Shown here in pieces: positions 1 to 9,011 of a stretch of DNA of 64,000 bases. Numbering within the stretch: position 1 is the stretch's first letter; the number at the start of each line of letters is the position of its first letter. The position numbers and the translations under genes are program-made. The stretch spans positions 62,001 through 126,000 of the forward strand of contig NZ_RKQL01000005.1 in NCBI RefSeq assembly GCF_003843835.1, given 5' to 3'. Origin of the DNA: Tibeticola sediminis (GTDB lineage: Bacteria; Pseudomonadota; Gammaproteobacteria; Burkholderiales; Burkholderiaceae_C). The notes below the pieces were generated by a model. That model was not told the DNA's origin and made no database searches. It saw nothing but the letters and a program-made list of their open reading frames with translations.

Positions 1-882
1 GTTGTTGACGCCGGCGACGATCTCATCCGGGGCGAGGACGGCCGTGCCAGTGTTATCGGGTTTCACCCAGGCCCGGTAGAGTGATTTGCCACCGTTGCCG
101 TTGTAGCCGACATACCAGAAAGCCATGCGCAAGGGCGTGACGATGCCGGTGCCATTGGCCGGGAAGGTTTTGGCAGGAACGGTCGCACAGTTTGCCGGTG
201 TCGGCGCCCCGAGGTTGTCGCTGCAGTTGTACGTCGTGCTGGCGGCCGAGTAATCGACGGTGTTGAGGCTGGTGCTCACGGTGGCAGCCTGAAACAGCGC
301 CGCGGAGCTGAGGTCGCAGGCGACGAGGAGGTCGTTGGCTGCAAGGCCGCTGACTCTGTCGAGGGTGAATTCGTGGGCGGTCGGGTCGTGTGCCTGGATG
401 GTGTACTCGGTGCCAGACGCCTGCAGGGTCAGGATGGCTGCGGTGCCGTTGACGCGCTGCGCCGTGCCCGTGCCGAAGGCGACGATGCCGGGGGTGTCGG
501 TCGCAGCGTCCCATGCGCGCAGCGTGCCACCCTCCCAGTCGGCCCACCATGGACGCACGGCCGAGGTTTTGGGGTCTCGGATGACGTTGCCGATCTGCAA
601 TAGCGAGACAGGCGTGTCGGCAATGCCACAGGGGATCTGCCCGGTTTCGCGCAGATCACGGGCCAAGATTTCGAAGGCGGTGCGCGCGCTCTCCTGCAGC
701 CGCATGACGTTGTCATTGACGCGCAAGGTGTTGCGGCTGGTCAACACCATATTGAGGGCGCCTCCGATGAGCACCAGACCAAGCACCATCGCGACGAGCA
801 GCTCGACGAGCGTAAAGCCGCGCATCGGTCTCGGGGACGGTGCAAGCGATGCGAGGTGTGGGCGGTGACGGATGGGTTTCAT
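1..882 (-). CDS. pilW: Type IV pilus assembly protein PilW (minor pilin), C-terminus cut by window edge
   Basis: Minor pilin of the type IV pilus, inserted in the inner membrane and thought to help prime pilus assembly. The frame starts at ATG 882 (MKPIRHRP...) and stays open to base 1, giving at least 294 residues. Residues about 20-45 hold a prepilin-type N-terminus (RGFTLVELL followed by a hydrophobic helix), the site for PilD cleavage and methylation. The start overlaps the pilV stop by four bases (ATGA), so the two are translationally coupled. The upstream order fimT-pilV-pilW is the usual minor-pilin order in this group; pilX and pilY1 would be expected to the left. The family call rests on the prepilin motif plus context. 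Confidence 0.85.
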   Translation of the reverse strand, partial: MKPIRHRPHLASLAPSPRPMRGFTLVELLVAMVLGLVLIGGALNMVLTSRNTLRVNDNVMRLQESARTAFEILARDLRETGQIPCGIADTPVSLLQIGNVIRDPKTSAVRPWWADWEGGTLRAWDAATDTPGIVAFGTGTAQRVNGTAAILTLQASGTEYTIQAHDPTAHEFTLDRVSGLAANDLLVACDLSSAALFQAATVSTSLNTVDYSAASTTYNCSDNLGAPTPANCATVPAKTFPANGTGIVTPLRMAFWYVGYNGNGGKSLYRAWVKPDNTGTAVLAPDEIVAGVNN

Positions 883-1394
883 AGCCGGGACACCGTTTCG
901 ATCATTTGATTGCCGAGTCCGCCGGCACGTTGGTCGTCCCAGAACACCTGGATACGGCAATTGGCGGGGTTGCTGGTGGTGTCGCAATAAATGGCGCCAC
1001 AGCTGGTGGTGTCGCCGGGTTGGCCGAGATTGAGCTGTATCGAGATGAGCCAGTCGCGCAGGTTGTTGTCGCGCAAGGTCGTGCCGGTGATGGTTGAAGG
1101 GCCGCAGAGTTTTGCGTCGATCAGGCCCGTGCCGGTGTCGAAGGTGCCGGTGTTGTAAGTGCCTGCTTGGGCCCCCGCCCGGTCGATACGCATGGCCTCG
1201 AGGATCGAGTAGCTGAGCATGACCGCTTGCGAGCGCTGCATGCTGCTGACGTTGCCTTTGATGGCGCGGGTCTGCAGCGCACCCATGCCGAGGATACCGA
1301 GGCTGAGGATCAGCAAGGCGACCAGAATCTCGAGTAGCGTGGCGCCACGCTGCCGCGCGACGAAACGGGTTGGTCTTGGGGCGTTGGCGTTCAT
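879..1394 (-). CDS. pilV: Type IV pilus modification protein PilV (minor pilin)
   Basis: A 171-residue minor pilin. After a short basic leader (residues 1-17) comes the prepilin motif GATLLEILVALLIL and a hydrophobic helix to about residue 45, followed by a periplasmic domain containing several cysteines. It would be processed by the prepilin peptidase and incorporated into or beneath the type IV pilus. It is preceded by fimT with an 11-base gap and overlaps pilW by four bases, so the three genes form one leftward operon. The start at 1394 gives a normal-length prepilin leader. Confidence 0.88.
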   Translation of the reverse strand: MNANAPRPTRFVARQRGATLLEILVALLILSLGILGMGALQTRAIKGNVSSMQRSQAVMLSYSILEAMRIDRAGAQAGTYNTGTFDTGTGLIDAKLCGPSTITGTTLRDNNLRDWLISIQLNLGQPGDTTSCGAIYCDTTSNPANCRIQVFWDDQRAGGLGNQMIETVSRL

Positions 1395-1405
1395 GGACGA
1401 CAGGC

Positions 1406-2095
1406 TCAGTTACAGGCGGCGGAGACGCTGGGCTTGGTGACGGTGATGCGGCCCATCGCGTTGAGCGTGTAGAGGCGGGCGCGCTCATCATCACGGATGC
1501 TGGGGACGGTGGTGCACAGCCGCAAGGTGCCGGCGAGGAAGCCGCCATTCAACTGGCGAGATGTGCCGTCGGATGCAAACGAGATGTAGGGCAGATTGCC
1601 GGTGGTGACGATGTTGCTGCTCGCGCCTTGGAATCGGCGCAGGACCGTTTCACCGGTGTCGAGGCTGGCCGTGGTGCCCGTACGCGTGTCATCGGTAAAG
1701 ACGATCCAGCCGGAGCGCCAGTCGCCCACGTTGGTGAGGCAGCTGGTGCCGTTGGCGCTGGGGCAGACGGTGACGCGGCCACCGCGCTTGATGGCTTCGG
1801 AGCGTGCCTGTTCGAGCGTGGACGTCAGTTCGATTGACAGGCTGCGCAGCTCCGAGGTAGCCAGGATCTCGCGCAGGCTCGGGGCCGCCAGCGCCAGAAG
1901 GATGCCAAGGATGGCGATCGTGACCAGCAACTCGGGCAGGGTGAAGCCGCGTGTGGTGGCGTGCCGAGCGAGCCCCGCAAGCGCCGTCCATTGCGTCGGC
2001 GGGTGGGGTGCCCCGCAGACGGCGCTTGGCCACCGCTTCGGCTGCAATGAACGATCGGTCTCGCGTTCGGTTTCGCACGCCCTGCCGCGACCCAT
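1406..2095 (-). CDS. fimT: GspH/FimT-family pseudopilin (start uncertain)
   Basis: A minor pilin-like protein of the GspH/FimT family, the first gene of the pilin operon. The prepilin motif RGFTLPELLVTIAIL and following hydrophobic helix identify it; the rest is a periplasmic beta-rich domain with Cys-containing loops. The start is a real problem. No ATG, GTG or TTG lies in frame just before the motif, so the nearest usable ATG is 2095, leaving a leader of about 55 residues instead of the usual 6-25. An alternative ATG is at 2170. Both the ATG at 2095 and the leader codons fall in a decayed MITE-A copy (2068-2141), so the original start was probably displaced by the insertion. Confidence 0.75.
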   Translation of the reverse strand: MGRGRACETERETDRSLQPKRWPSAVCGAPHPPTQWTALAGLARHATTRGFTLPELLVTIAILGILLALAAPSLREILATSELRSLSIELTSTLEQARSEAIKRGGRVTVCPSANGTSCLTNVGDWRSGWIVFTDDTRTGTTASLDTGETVLRRFQGASSNIVTTGNLPYISFASDGTSRQLNGGFLAGTLRLCTTVPSIRDDERARLYTLNAMGRITVTKPSVSAACN

Positions 2096-2141
2096 CTTGT
2101 ATCCGCGCGCGCACCGTCGCTGGAACTGATTCAACGTTGCC
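2068..2141 (-). repeat. Decayed MITE-A half copy under the fimT leader
   Basis: This stretch aligns, with many substitutions, to the left half of the 161-bp MITE-A element read on the minus strand. It ends in ATTCAACGTTGCC, matching the element's end ATTCAGCGTTGCC, preceded by GGAACT and a CGCGCGC run as in the intact copies. The right half and target duplication are not recognisable. It overlaps the 5' end of fimT and supplies its likely start codon. Confidence 0.55.
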
Positions 2142-2236
2142 TCGGGTTTCATGGCCGTAGTCTGGCGCATGCGGGGCGCCTTGGGCCAGGGTAAACCGAT
2201 GAACGGTAGCCGTGGGCGGATGAGCGGAGTGCGTTG

Positions 2237-2686
2237 CTACCGCCGAACCTCTTCCACCAGCGCCCGGAAGTCGTCCACGTCCTCGAAGCTGCGGTAGACG
2301 CTGGCAAAGCGCACGTAGGCGACCTTGTCGAGTTTTTTCAGCTCGCGCATGACGAGCTCGCCCAGGCGGGCGGAGGGGGTTTCTCGGGCGCCGGCGGCGA
2401 GCAGCTTTTCCTCGATGCGCTCGATGGCGGCGTCGACCTGTTCGGTGCTGACCGGGCGCTTGCGCAGCGCGAGCATGAGCGACGCGCGCAGCTTGGCGCG
2501 GTCGTAGTCGGTGCGGCGGCCGTCTTTCTTGACGATGGCGGGGAAGCTGAGGTCGGGCCGCTCGTAGGTGGTGAAGCGCTTGCCGCACTGCGCGCACTGG
2601 CGGCGACGGCGGATGAAGTCCCCGTCTTCGGACACGCGGGTTTCGACCACTTGGGTCTCGGCGTGGCCGCAGAAGGGGCACTTCAT
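2237..2686 (-). CDS. nrdR: Transcriptional repressor NrdR
   Basis: NrdR represses ribonucleotide reductase operons by sensing ATP/dATP and binding NrdR boxes. The 149-residue protein has the full family layout: an N-terminal zinc ribbon with paired cysteines (MKCPFCGH at the start and CAQCGKRF near residue 31) and an ATP-cone domain from about residue 49 to 139. The start is ATG 2686, since the N-terminal MKCPFCG is invariant in the family. It lies downstream of glyA on the same strand, the usual glyA-nrdR arrangement in Burkholderiales, separated by a structured 142-bp spacer. Confidence 0.95.
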   Translation of the reverse strand: MKCPFCGHAETQVVETRVSEDGDFIRRRRQCAQCGKRFTTYERPDLSFPAIVKKDGRRTDYDRAKLRASLMLALRKRPVSTEQVDAAIERIEEKLLAAGARETPSARLGELVMRELKKLDKVAYVRFASVYRSFEDVDDFRALVEEVRR

Positions 2687-2767
2687 GGCAGAAAACCCTG
2701 ATATGTGAAGGACCGGGCTTCTTCCCGGGCGCCCGTGGAGCCGGCTTTGCCGGGCCACCGGGTGCGT

Positions 2768-2801
2768 CCCCCCTGCCACCGAAGGGTGGCGTTCAGGGGG
2801 G
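2768..2801. repeat. Strong hairpin between glyA and nrdR
   Basis: CCCCCCTG (2768-2775) pairs with CAGGGGGG (2794-2801), enclosing a second stem CCACC/GGTGG. A further GGCGC/GCGCC stem follows to about 2817. No T-tract follows on the minus strand, so it may attenuate or stabilise the glyA-nrdR transcript rather than terminate it. Similar C-rich hairpins are, from memory, common between genes in Comamonadaceae. Confidence 0.5.
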
Positions 2802-2828
2802 AAGGCGCGCAGCGCCTCAGGGGGGTGT

Positions 2829-4073
<1,245 letters not shown>

Positions 4074-4118
4074 GGATGGCAGTCCTTTGAGGAAATGGTC
4101 CTTGCGCGGCGACAAGGG

Positions 4119-4267
4119 CTGCCCAGGCGAACGGCAAAACACGCAAACCGTTCGGCCGCGCGGTGCGCTTCCCCGTGGTTGTCGGGGTTGCAGTCAGGCA
4201 GCCCCGGGGTCCACGTCGGCGCCAGATTCCCTCGAGGGGCAGGCGGCGCCTATCGCCAGTTGCGCAC
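4119..4267 (-). promoter_or_regulatory. ZTP (pfl-motif) riboswitch in the glyA leader
   Basis: The minus strand upstream of glyA carries the hallmarks of the ZTP/ZMP aptamer. The first domain opens with GTGCGCAACTGGCGA and closes with GGGGAAGCGCAC; GTGCGC and GCGCAC form a perfect stem. A variable linker is followed by the second domain GCCGTTCGCCTGGGCAGC, holding the conserved CGCCTGGGC. ZTP riboswitches are known to control glyA and purine or folate genes when ZTP accumulates under 10-formyl-THF shortage. About 45 nt separate the aptamer from the glyA ATG and no terminator T-run is seen, so control of ribosome-binding-site access is the likelier mechanism (inference). Confidence 0.88.
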
Positions 4268-4300
4268 GGGGCGCAGTTTAGCTGAAAGCGTCGTGATTAA

Positions 4301-4461
4301 GGCAACGCTGAATAAGTTCCCGCGATGGCGCGCGCCCGGCGGCGGGATGGGATGCGAGGCGCAAACCGCAGCCATAGCCACAGCTATGGCGAGGATTTGC
4401 AACGAAGCAGACCGCCCGCAGCCGGGATGCGCGACGCGCGGGGGACTTGTTCAGGGTTGCC
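4301..4461 (+). repeat. MITE-A copy 1 (161 bp)
   Basis: Terminal inverted repeats are GGCAACGCTGAATAAGT at the left and, read inward from the right, GGCAACCCTGAACAAGT. Flanks are TTAA (4297-4300) and TCAA (4462-4465), a near-match to a 4-bp duplication. The 47-bp hairpin core lies at 4357-4403. The right end abuts the stop codon of the lytic transglycosylase. The left end lies about 34 bp upstream of the first base of the ZTP aptamer, inside the expected glyA promoter. Confidence 0.88.
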
Positions 4462-5289
4462 TCAACCGTCCAGGCCAGTGTGACTTGCGCTCAGGTCAGA
4501 GGCGCTCGCCGCAGGCGCGGCGCCCGGGCGGCTGTTCGTGGCGGCGATGGCCTGCGGCGGGGCGATGGGCACGACGCGGCCCTTGGCCACTTGTTGGAGA
4601 CGGGCGTGCTCGCTGAGCACTTTGTCAGCGTAACCGCTGTCGTTGTCGTCGTTGCCGGCGCCCACGTAGAGTTTGAGGCCGCCTTGCACCGAGCCCGCAC
4701 GGGCGATGCATTCCTGCAGCACCTTGACGCCTACGCGCAAATTGGTGACCGGGTCGAAGGCTGCAAGCGTGCCGCCGAAGTTTTGGTATTTGTCGGCGTG
4801 GACGCGCGTCATCACCTGCATGAGGCCCTGGGCGCCGACGGGGCTTTGGGCAAAGGGGTTGAAGCTCGATTCCACCGCCATGACGGCGAGGATCAGCGTC
4901 GGGTCGAGCTTGGCGCTGCGGCCCACCTCGTAGGCCGCGGCAACCAGGGCGCTGATCGGCTCGGGCGCGACGCGGTACTTGCGGCTCAGCCAGTAGGCGA
5001 CGGCCGCCTGCTCGCGCGGCAGGTCCTTGGGGTTGGTGGCCGTGGCGCGCTCGATGGCCGACGGATCGGCGTCTTCGGGCTGCTGGGCCATGAGCCGCTC
5101 CTGCACCCATTGAATGAGCTGCGCTTCGCCGCTTTCGCGCAAATCGGGGCGGGCGATCAGGGCAATGGCGAGGCAGGCCACGGCAACGCCGACGAGGGCG
5201 AAGCCATTGTGGGTGAGTTTGAAGATCATCTGCGTGAGGCTTTGGGCCAGGCGACGCAGGTCGGGGGTGGTGTTTACCAGCGCTGTCAT
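4462..5289 (-). CDS. SLT-domain lytic transglycosylase
   Basis: Cleaves the peptidoglycan glycan strand between MurNAc and GlcNAc with 1,6-anhydro product formation. The 275-residue protein has one hydrophobic segment (about residues 29-46) likely anchoring it in the inner membrane, then an SLT (goose-lysozyme-like) domain from about residue 110 to 220. It shows the catalytic Glu in AVESSFNP and the GAQGLMQVM motif, and ends in an Ala/Pro/Ser-rich tail. Start at 5289 has a GGAG ribosome-binding site. The TGA stop sits exactly at the junction with MITE-A copy 1, so the insertion may have created or replaced the original stop. Confidence 0.87.
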   Translation of the reverse strand: MTALVNTTPDLRRLAQSLTQMIFKLTHNGFALVGVAVACLAIALIARPDLRESGEAQLIQWVQERLMAQQPEDADPSAIERATATNPKDLPREQAAVAYWLSRKYRVAPEPISALVAAAYEVGRSAKLDPTLILAVMAVESSFNPFAQSPVGAQGLMQVMTRVHADKYQNFGGTLAAFDPVTNLRVGVKVLQECIARAGSVQGGLKLYVGAGNDDNDSGYADKVLSEHARLQQVAKGRVVPIAPPQAIAATNSRPGAAPAASASDLSASHTGLDG

Positions 5290-5700
5290 TTCTTCACTCC
5301 TTTCTTCGCGGGGCGGGGCCGTGCGTCACGAGGACGGTCAGGCGTGACCCCGTTGGGATGGGTTGGCGGCGCATTCCGTCGCGCGTCGGGGCGACGGCTG
5401 GTCTCGGAAGCGCCGGGGCCGACGGGCGGCAGCGGCTAGGGTTGTCCCTAGGTGGGATGGGTTGGCGCCGATTCTAGGAGTCGACTTCATGCCTAGTCAA
5501 TACTAAAGACTCAAGTGTTAAGATTCAAAAAGACATTAAAGAGCTCCGGCCAGCCTTGGTTTTGATCGTGCCCAGGGTCGTGACCCTGGGGTGGCTTGCC
5601 TGCCTGAGCGCCCACGCGCTCGCGCACCCGCGTACCCGTGCGTCGCCTCGGACGCTGGCATGATTGGATCTGTGATTGCATCCGCCTTGCTGTTCGTTCC
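5290..5700. other. 411-bp divergent intergenic region
   Basis: Separates the leftward transglycosylase gene from the rightward NERD helicase gene. It holds two perfect short hairpins: CTAGGG/CCCTAG (5436-5451) and CCCAGGGT/ACCCTGGG (5571-5590). Between them lies an AT-rich island (about 5475-5545) that is the best place for promoters. No convincing coding region or RNA gene is seen. Confidence 0.5.
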
Positions 5701-7587
5701 ATGGCTGTTTTTCCCCAAGGCCTGAGCGCCATCGACCGCCGCTGCGACAACGCCGGCGAGCGCGCGGTGCTGCACCAGCTCAAGCGCTGCCTCAGCGACG
5801 ACTACCTCGTCTGGCACGACGTGCCCGTGGGGCCGCGCCAGCGCCAGCCCGACTTCGTGGTGTTCAGCCCGCGCCGCGGCCTGCTGATTCTGGAGGTCAA
5901 GCACTGGGCGCTCTCGAGCCTGCGCAGCGCCACGCGCGACCGGGTGGAGCTGGCTACCGCGCACGGTCTGCAGACCGTGGCGCATCCGCTGGTGCAGGCA
6001 CGCACCTACGCGCTTGAACTCAACGACGTGCTGCAAGGCGACGCCGTGCTCGTGCACGACGACGGGCCGTTTCGGGGCAAGTCACGCGTGCCTTACGGCT
6101 GGGGCTGCGTGCTCTCGAAAATCGAGCGCCGCAAGATCGATGGCAGCGACTTTGCCGAGGTCTTCCCCGAGCACAAGACCCTGCTGCGCGACGACCTCGC
6201 CGAGGATGTGGAACCCTACGATTTCGAGAAGCGCCTCTGGGGCATGTTCGTCCTGACGTTTCCGTTTGCGTTGTCACTGCCGCAGCGCGACCGCGTGCGC
6301 TGGCACCTCTTCCCCGAGGTGCGCGTGCAGGCGCAACAAGCGCTCGCGCTGGACGACGGCAGCTCTGCCCTGGCGCCGCTGCCCGATCTCATGCAGGTCA
6401 TGGACTTGCAGCAGGAGCAGATTGCACGCACGCTGGGCGAGGGCCACCGCGTCATCCACGGCCCGGCCGGCTCGGGCAAGACCATGATCCTCATCTTCCG
6501 CGCGCAGCAGCTCGCCGCCGCCGCGCGGCCTGAGCAGCCGGTGCTGGTGCTCTGCTACAACCGCGCGCTGGCCGAGCGCATCGGCTTCGTGCTGCGCGAG
6601 CGCGGCGTGAGCGAGCAGACGGTGGTGGTGCGCACCTTCCATGCCTGGTGCCACGACATGGTGCGCAGCTACCAGCTCGAGGTCGGCGCTGACCTGCGCG
6701 GCGAGGCTTACTTCGAGGCGCTGGCCGCGACGGTGAGCCGCAGCGTGGAGACCGGCCTCGTGCCCGGTGGCCAGTACAGCGCGCTGCTCATCGACGAAGC
6801 TCATGATTTCGAGGACGCCTGGTTGCGCATGGCCACGCGTCTGGTGAACCCGGCGACGAATGCGCTGCTGGTGCTCTACGACGACGCGCAAAGCATCTAC
6901 CAGAAGTCGCGCCGCAGCTTCAGCTTCGCCAAGCTCGGCATCCAGGCCCGGGGCCGCACCAGCGTGATGCGGCTGAACTACCGCAACACCGCGGAAATCC
7001 TGGCGCTGGCGCTGCGTTGCGCGCAAGGCCTGCTCGATGACGAGCGCGCCGGTGCCGACGACGACGCCGTGCCCTGCGTCCTCCCGGCCAGCGCGGGCCG
7101 CCGCGGCCCCATGCCACGGCTCATCGAGGTGGCCAGCGAAGCCGAAGAGGCCGCGGCCGTGGCCTCGCAGGTCGAGGCCGCGCTGGCCGACGGCCTCGCC
7201 CTGGGCGACCTGGCTGTGCTCGCACGCACCAAGGCGCAGCTCAACACCGTGGCGCGCGAGCTGCACCGTCGGGGCATTGCGCTGCAATCGATGGGCGGGA
7301 GCGACTTCCGCCACTTCGACTGGGCCGCGCCCGCGGCCAAGCTCGTCACCATGCACAGCGCCAAGGGCTTGGAGTTTCCGTTCGTTGCGATCGTGGGCCT
7401 GCACCGCATGCCTGCGCGTGAGGAGTCGCTGGACGAGGCCGCCCGCTTGCTCTATGTCGGAATGACCCGCGCCACGCACCGCCTGGTGCTTTCCGCCGCA
7501 GGGGCCTCACCGATCGTCGACCGCGTGCGCAACGCACTCGAGGCGCTGGCCGTGAAAGACGCCGGCGCTCAGTCCCAGCCTTTGTAG
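5701..7587 (+). CDS. NERD-domain UvrD-like superfamily 1 helicase
   Basis: A predicted DNA helicase fused to an N-terminal nuclease-related (NERD) domain. From ATG 5701 it has 628 residues. NERD spans about residues 15-125 (DFVVFSPRRGLLILEVKHW contains the D...ExK pattern of restriction-like nucleases). Walker A is GPAGSGKT near residue 257 and motif II is LLIDEAHD near 363. The C-terminal UvrD motifs are VTMHSAKGLEF and LLYVGMTRATHRL. A GTG at 5638 would add 21 residues. It stands alone between unrelated genes. DNA repair or phage defence are both possible; nothing in the context decides. Confidence 0.87.
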   Translation: MAVFPQGLSAIDRRCDNAGERAVLHQLKRCLSDDYLVWHDVPVGPRQRQPDFVVFSPRRGLLILEVKHWALSSLRSATRDRVELATAHGLQTVAHPLVQARTYALELNDVLQGDAVLVHDDGPFRGKSRVPYGWGCVLSKIERRKIDGSDFAEVFPEHKTLLRDDLAEDVEPYDFEKRLWGMFVLTFPFALSLPQRDRVRWHLFPEVRVQAQQALALDDGSSALAPLPDLMQVMDLQQEQIARTLGEGHRVIHGPAGSGKTMILIFRAQQLAAAARPEQPVLVLCYNRALAERIGFVLRERGVSEQTVVVRTFHAWCHDMVRSYQLEVGADLRGEAYFEALAATVSRSVETGLVPGGQYSALLIDEAHDFEDAWLRMATRLVNPATNALLVLYDDAQSIYQKSRRSFSFAKLGIQARGRTSVMRLNYRNTAEILALALRCAQGLLDDERAGADDDAVPCVLPASAGRRGPMPRLIEVASEAEEAAAVASQVEAALADGLALGDLAVLARTKAQLNTVARELHRRGIALQSMGGSDFRHFDWAAPAAKLVTMHSAKGLEFPFVAIVGLHRMPAREESLDEAARLLYVGMTRATHRLVLSAAGASPIVDRVRNALEALAVKDAGAQSQPL

Positions 7588-7832
7588 TAAACCCGAAGCG
7601 CGTAGGAGATCGCCTTCATGGGCGCGTGGCGCAGCCACGTCGGCAGCCAGCGCGGCGCATTCATCGAAAAATCGGTCGCCCAGCGGACCAAGGGGCCTTG
7701 CCAAGCGGGAGCGGGTTTGCGCCCTTGGGGGCGAAGCTTTTGTGTGGGGGGTGAAGGTAAAGGCATGGGCGTATTGGAACCGAAGTGCGCCAAACTGTGA
7801 CCAAGAACGGGCATTTGCCTGCCTGGATGCAC
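7569..7832 (-). CDS. Small hypothetical protein, doubtful
   Basis: An 87-residue frame on the minus strand whose last 19 bases overlap the end of the helicase gene. The C-terminal 40 residues (LVRWATDFSMNAPRWLPTW... to ...YYKGWD) are rich in Trp, Arg and aromatics and look protein-like. The N-terminal half is low-complexity and has no clear ribosome-binding site, and two inner Met codons are possible starts. I do not recognise a family. It could be a genuine short membrane-associated protein or a relic of a longer gene. Confidence 0.35.
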   Translation of the reverse strand: MHPGRQMPVLGHSLAHFGSNTPMPLPSPPTQKLRPQGRKPAPAWQGPLVRWATDFSMNAPRWLPTWLRHAPMKAISYALRVYYKGWD

Positions 7833-7920
7833 AAAGATGAGGCGCGCGCCAGGGAAAATCCAGGCGGCAGCGCGGGCACACAGGCTTCGACGCCCAAGCG
7901 CGACGCTGAAGAAGCCCCAC

Positions 7921-7952
7921 GCGCGCCATCGCGGAAATGGATTCAGCGTTGC
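7921..7952 (-). repeat. MITE-A end remnant upstream of the phosphatase gene
   Basis: GCGCGCCATCGCG followed by ATTCAGCGTTGC matches the reverse complement of the MITE-A left end, with a few substitutions between. The rest of the element is not recognisable. It lies just upstream of the ribosome-binding site of the phosphatase gene. Confidence 0.55.
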
Positions 7953-7996
7953 ACAAGTGTCACGATCGGCGGGCAGACTTCGGAAGGATCAAGCGA

Positions 7997-8824
7997 ATGC
8001 TTGGCCCGTTTCCTGCTAACTTCTGTGCGATGCATCATCCTGATCGACATGTGCCCCTGCGTGGGGCGAGCAACTTTCGTGATCTTGGCGGCTACCGCAC
8101 GGTCGATGGACGCGTGTTGCGCTGGCGGCGCTTGTTCCGCTCAGACCACCTCGGGGCGCTCGTGCCTGAAGATGTGGCGCGGTTGCAGGCGCTGGGTTTG
8201 GGGCGCAGTTTCGACCTGCGGGGCGAGCGGGAGCGCGCTGCGCAGCCTTACGCGCTGCCAGGCGTGCGGGTGCAGCCCCTGCCGATCGAGCCCACGGTGG
8301 TGCAACGCTTGCAGGAATTGCGTGCGCGCGGCGAGTCGCTCACCGCGGCGCACACGGTGCGGTTGATGCAGGAAACTTATCGCGCCTTCGTCACCGACAA
8401 CTCGCCGCGCTTTGCCGAATTGTTCGCCCATTTGCTCGAGCGCGACCTGCCCTCGGTCGTGCACTGCACCGCCGGCAAGGACCGCACCGGTTTTGCCGTT
8501 GCCTTGGTGCTGCTCGCGCTTGGGGTGCCGCGCCAGACGGTAATGCACGACTATTTGCTGACCAACCACCACTACCGCATGCCCGAAGCGTATGCGGGCA
8601 GTGCCCCGAATGAGGTGCTGCGCGTGCTTTGGCAGGTGCAGGAGGATTTTCTGCATGCGGCCTTCGAAGCCATCGAGCGCGACTTCGGCGGGTTGGAGTC
8701 CTACCTGAACCGTGCGCTCGCGCTCACACCCGCAGCGCGCGAGCGGCTTGCGCAGATGTATTTGCAGGCGCCTTTGGAAGAATCAAAAATGATAGCTACA
8801 CAAGACCAGTTCACGCCGGGGTAG
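7997..8824 (+). CDS. Tyrosine-protein phosphatase (family 3 / DSP-like)
   Basis: A cysteine phosphatase of the bacterial Tyr-phosphatase family 3, acting on phosphotyrosine or lipid phosphates; the substrate is unknown. It has 275 residues from ATG 7997, which has an AAGGA nine bases upstream; ATG 8030 is an alternative. The family's N-terminal NFRDLGGYRT is present. The P-loop HCTAGKDRTG (CX5R, near residue 156) supplies the catalytic Cys and Arg, followed by the hydrophobic helix. The last dozen codons (SKMIATQDQFTPG) read through a short intergenic-type repeat, so the tail is probably a later extension. Confidence 0.87.
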   Translation: MLGPFPANFCAMHHPDRHVPLRGASNFRDLGGYRTVDGRVLRWRRLFRSDHLGALVPEDVARLQALGLGRSFDLRGERERAAQPYALPGVRVQPLPIEPTVVQRLQELRARGESLTAAHTVRLMQETYRAFVTDNSPRFAELFAHLLERDLPSVVHCTAGKDRTGFAVALVLLALGVPRQTVMHDYLLTNHHYRMPEAYAGSAPNEVLRVLWQVQEDFLHAAFEAIERDFGGLESYLNRALALTPAARERLAQMYLQAPLEESKMIATQDQFTPG

Positions 8825-8846
8825 GCGCAAAAGACCGTCAAAAATG
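8786..8846 (+). repeat. Short interspersed intergenic repeat (copy 1)
   Basis: An AT-rich segment, AAAAATGATAGCTA, followed by the motif TTCACGCCGGGGT. Related segments occur at 20697-20762, 24690-24740, 35390-35428 and 38863-38925. This one forms the last codons and stop of the phosphatase gene. Sequences of this type are, from memory, widespread between genes in Comamonadaceae. Confidence 0.5.
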
Positions 8847-8850
8847 CTAG

Positions 8851-9011
8851 GGCAACGCTGAATAAGTTCCTGCGATGGCGCGCGCCCGGATGCGGGATGG
8901 GATGCGAGGCGCAAACCGCAGCCATAGCCGCAGCTATGGCGAGGATTTGCAACGACGCAGACCGCCCGCAGCCGGGATGCGCGGCGCGCGAGGGTCTTGT
9001 TCAGCGTTGCC
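8851..9011 (+). repeat. MITE-A copy 2 (161 bp) with CTAG duplication
   Basis: Ends are GGCAACGCTGAATAAGT at the left and ACTTGTTC-like/CAGCGTTGCC at the right. The element is flanked on both sides by CTAG (8847-8850 and 9012-9015), a perfect 4-bp target duplication fitting YTAR. The hairpin core is at 8907-8953. The right duplication contains the TAG stop of the convergent SDR gene, so the insertion left that reading frame intact. Confidence 0.92.
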
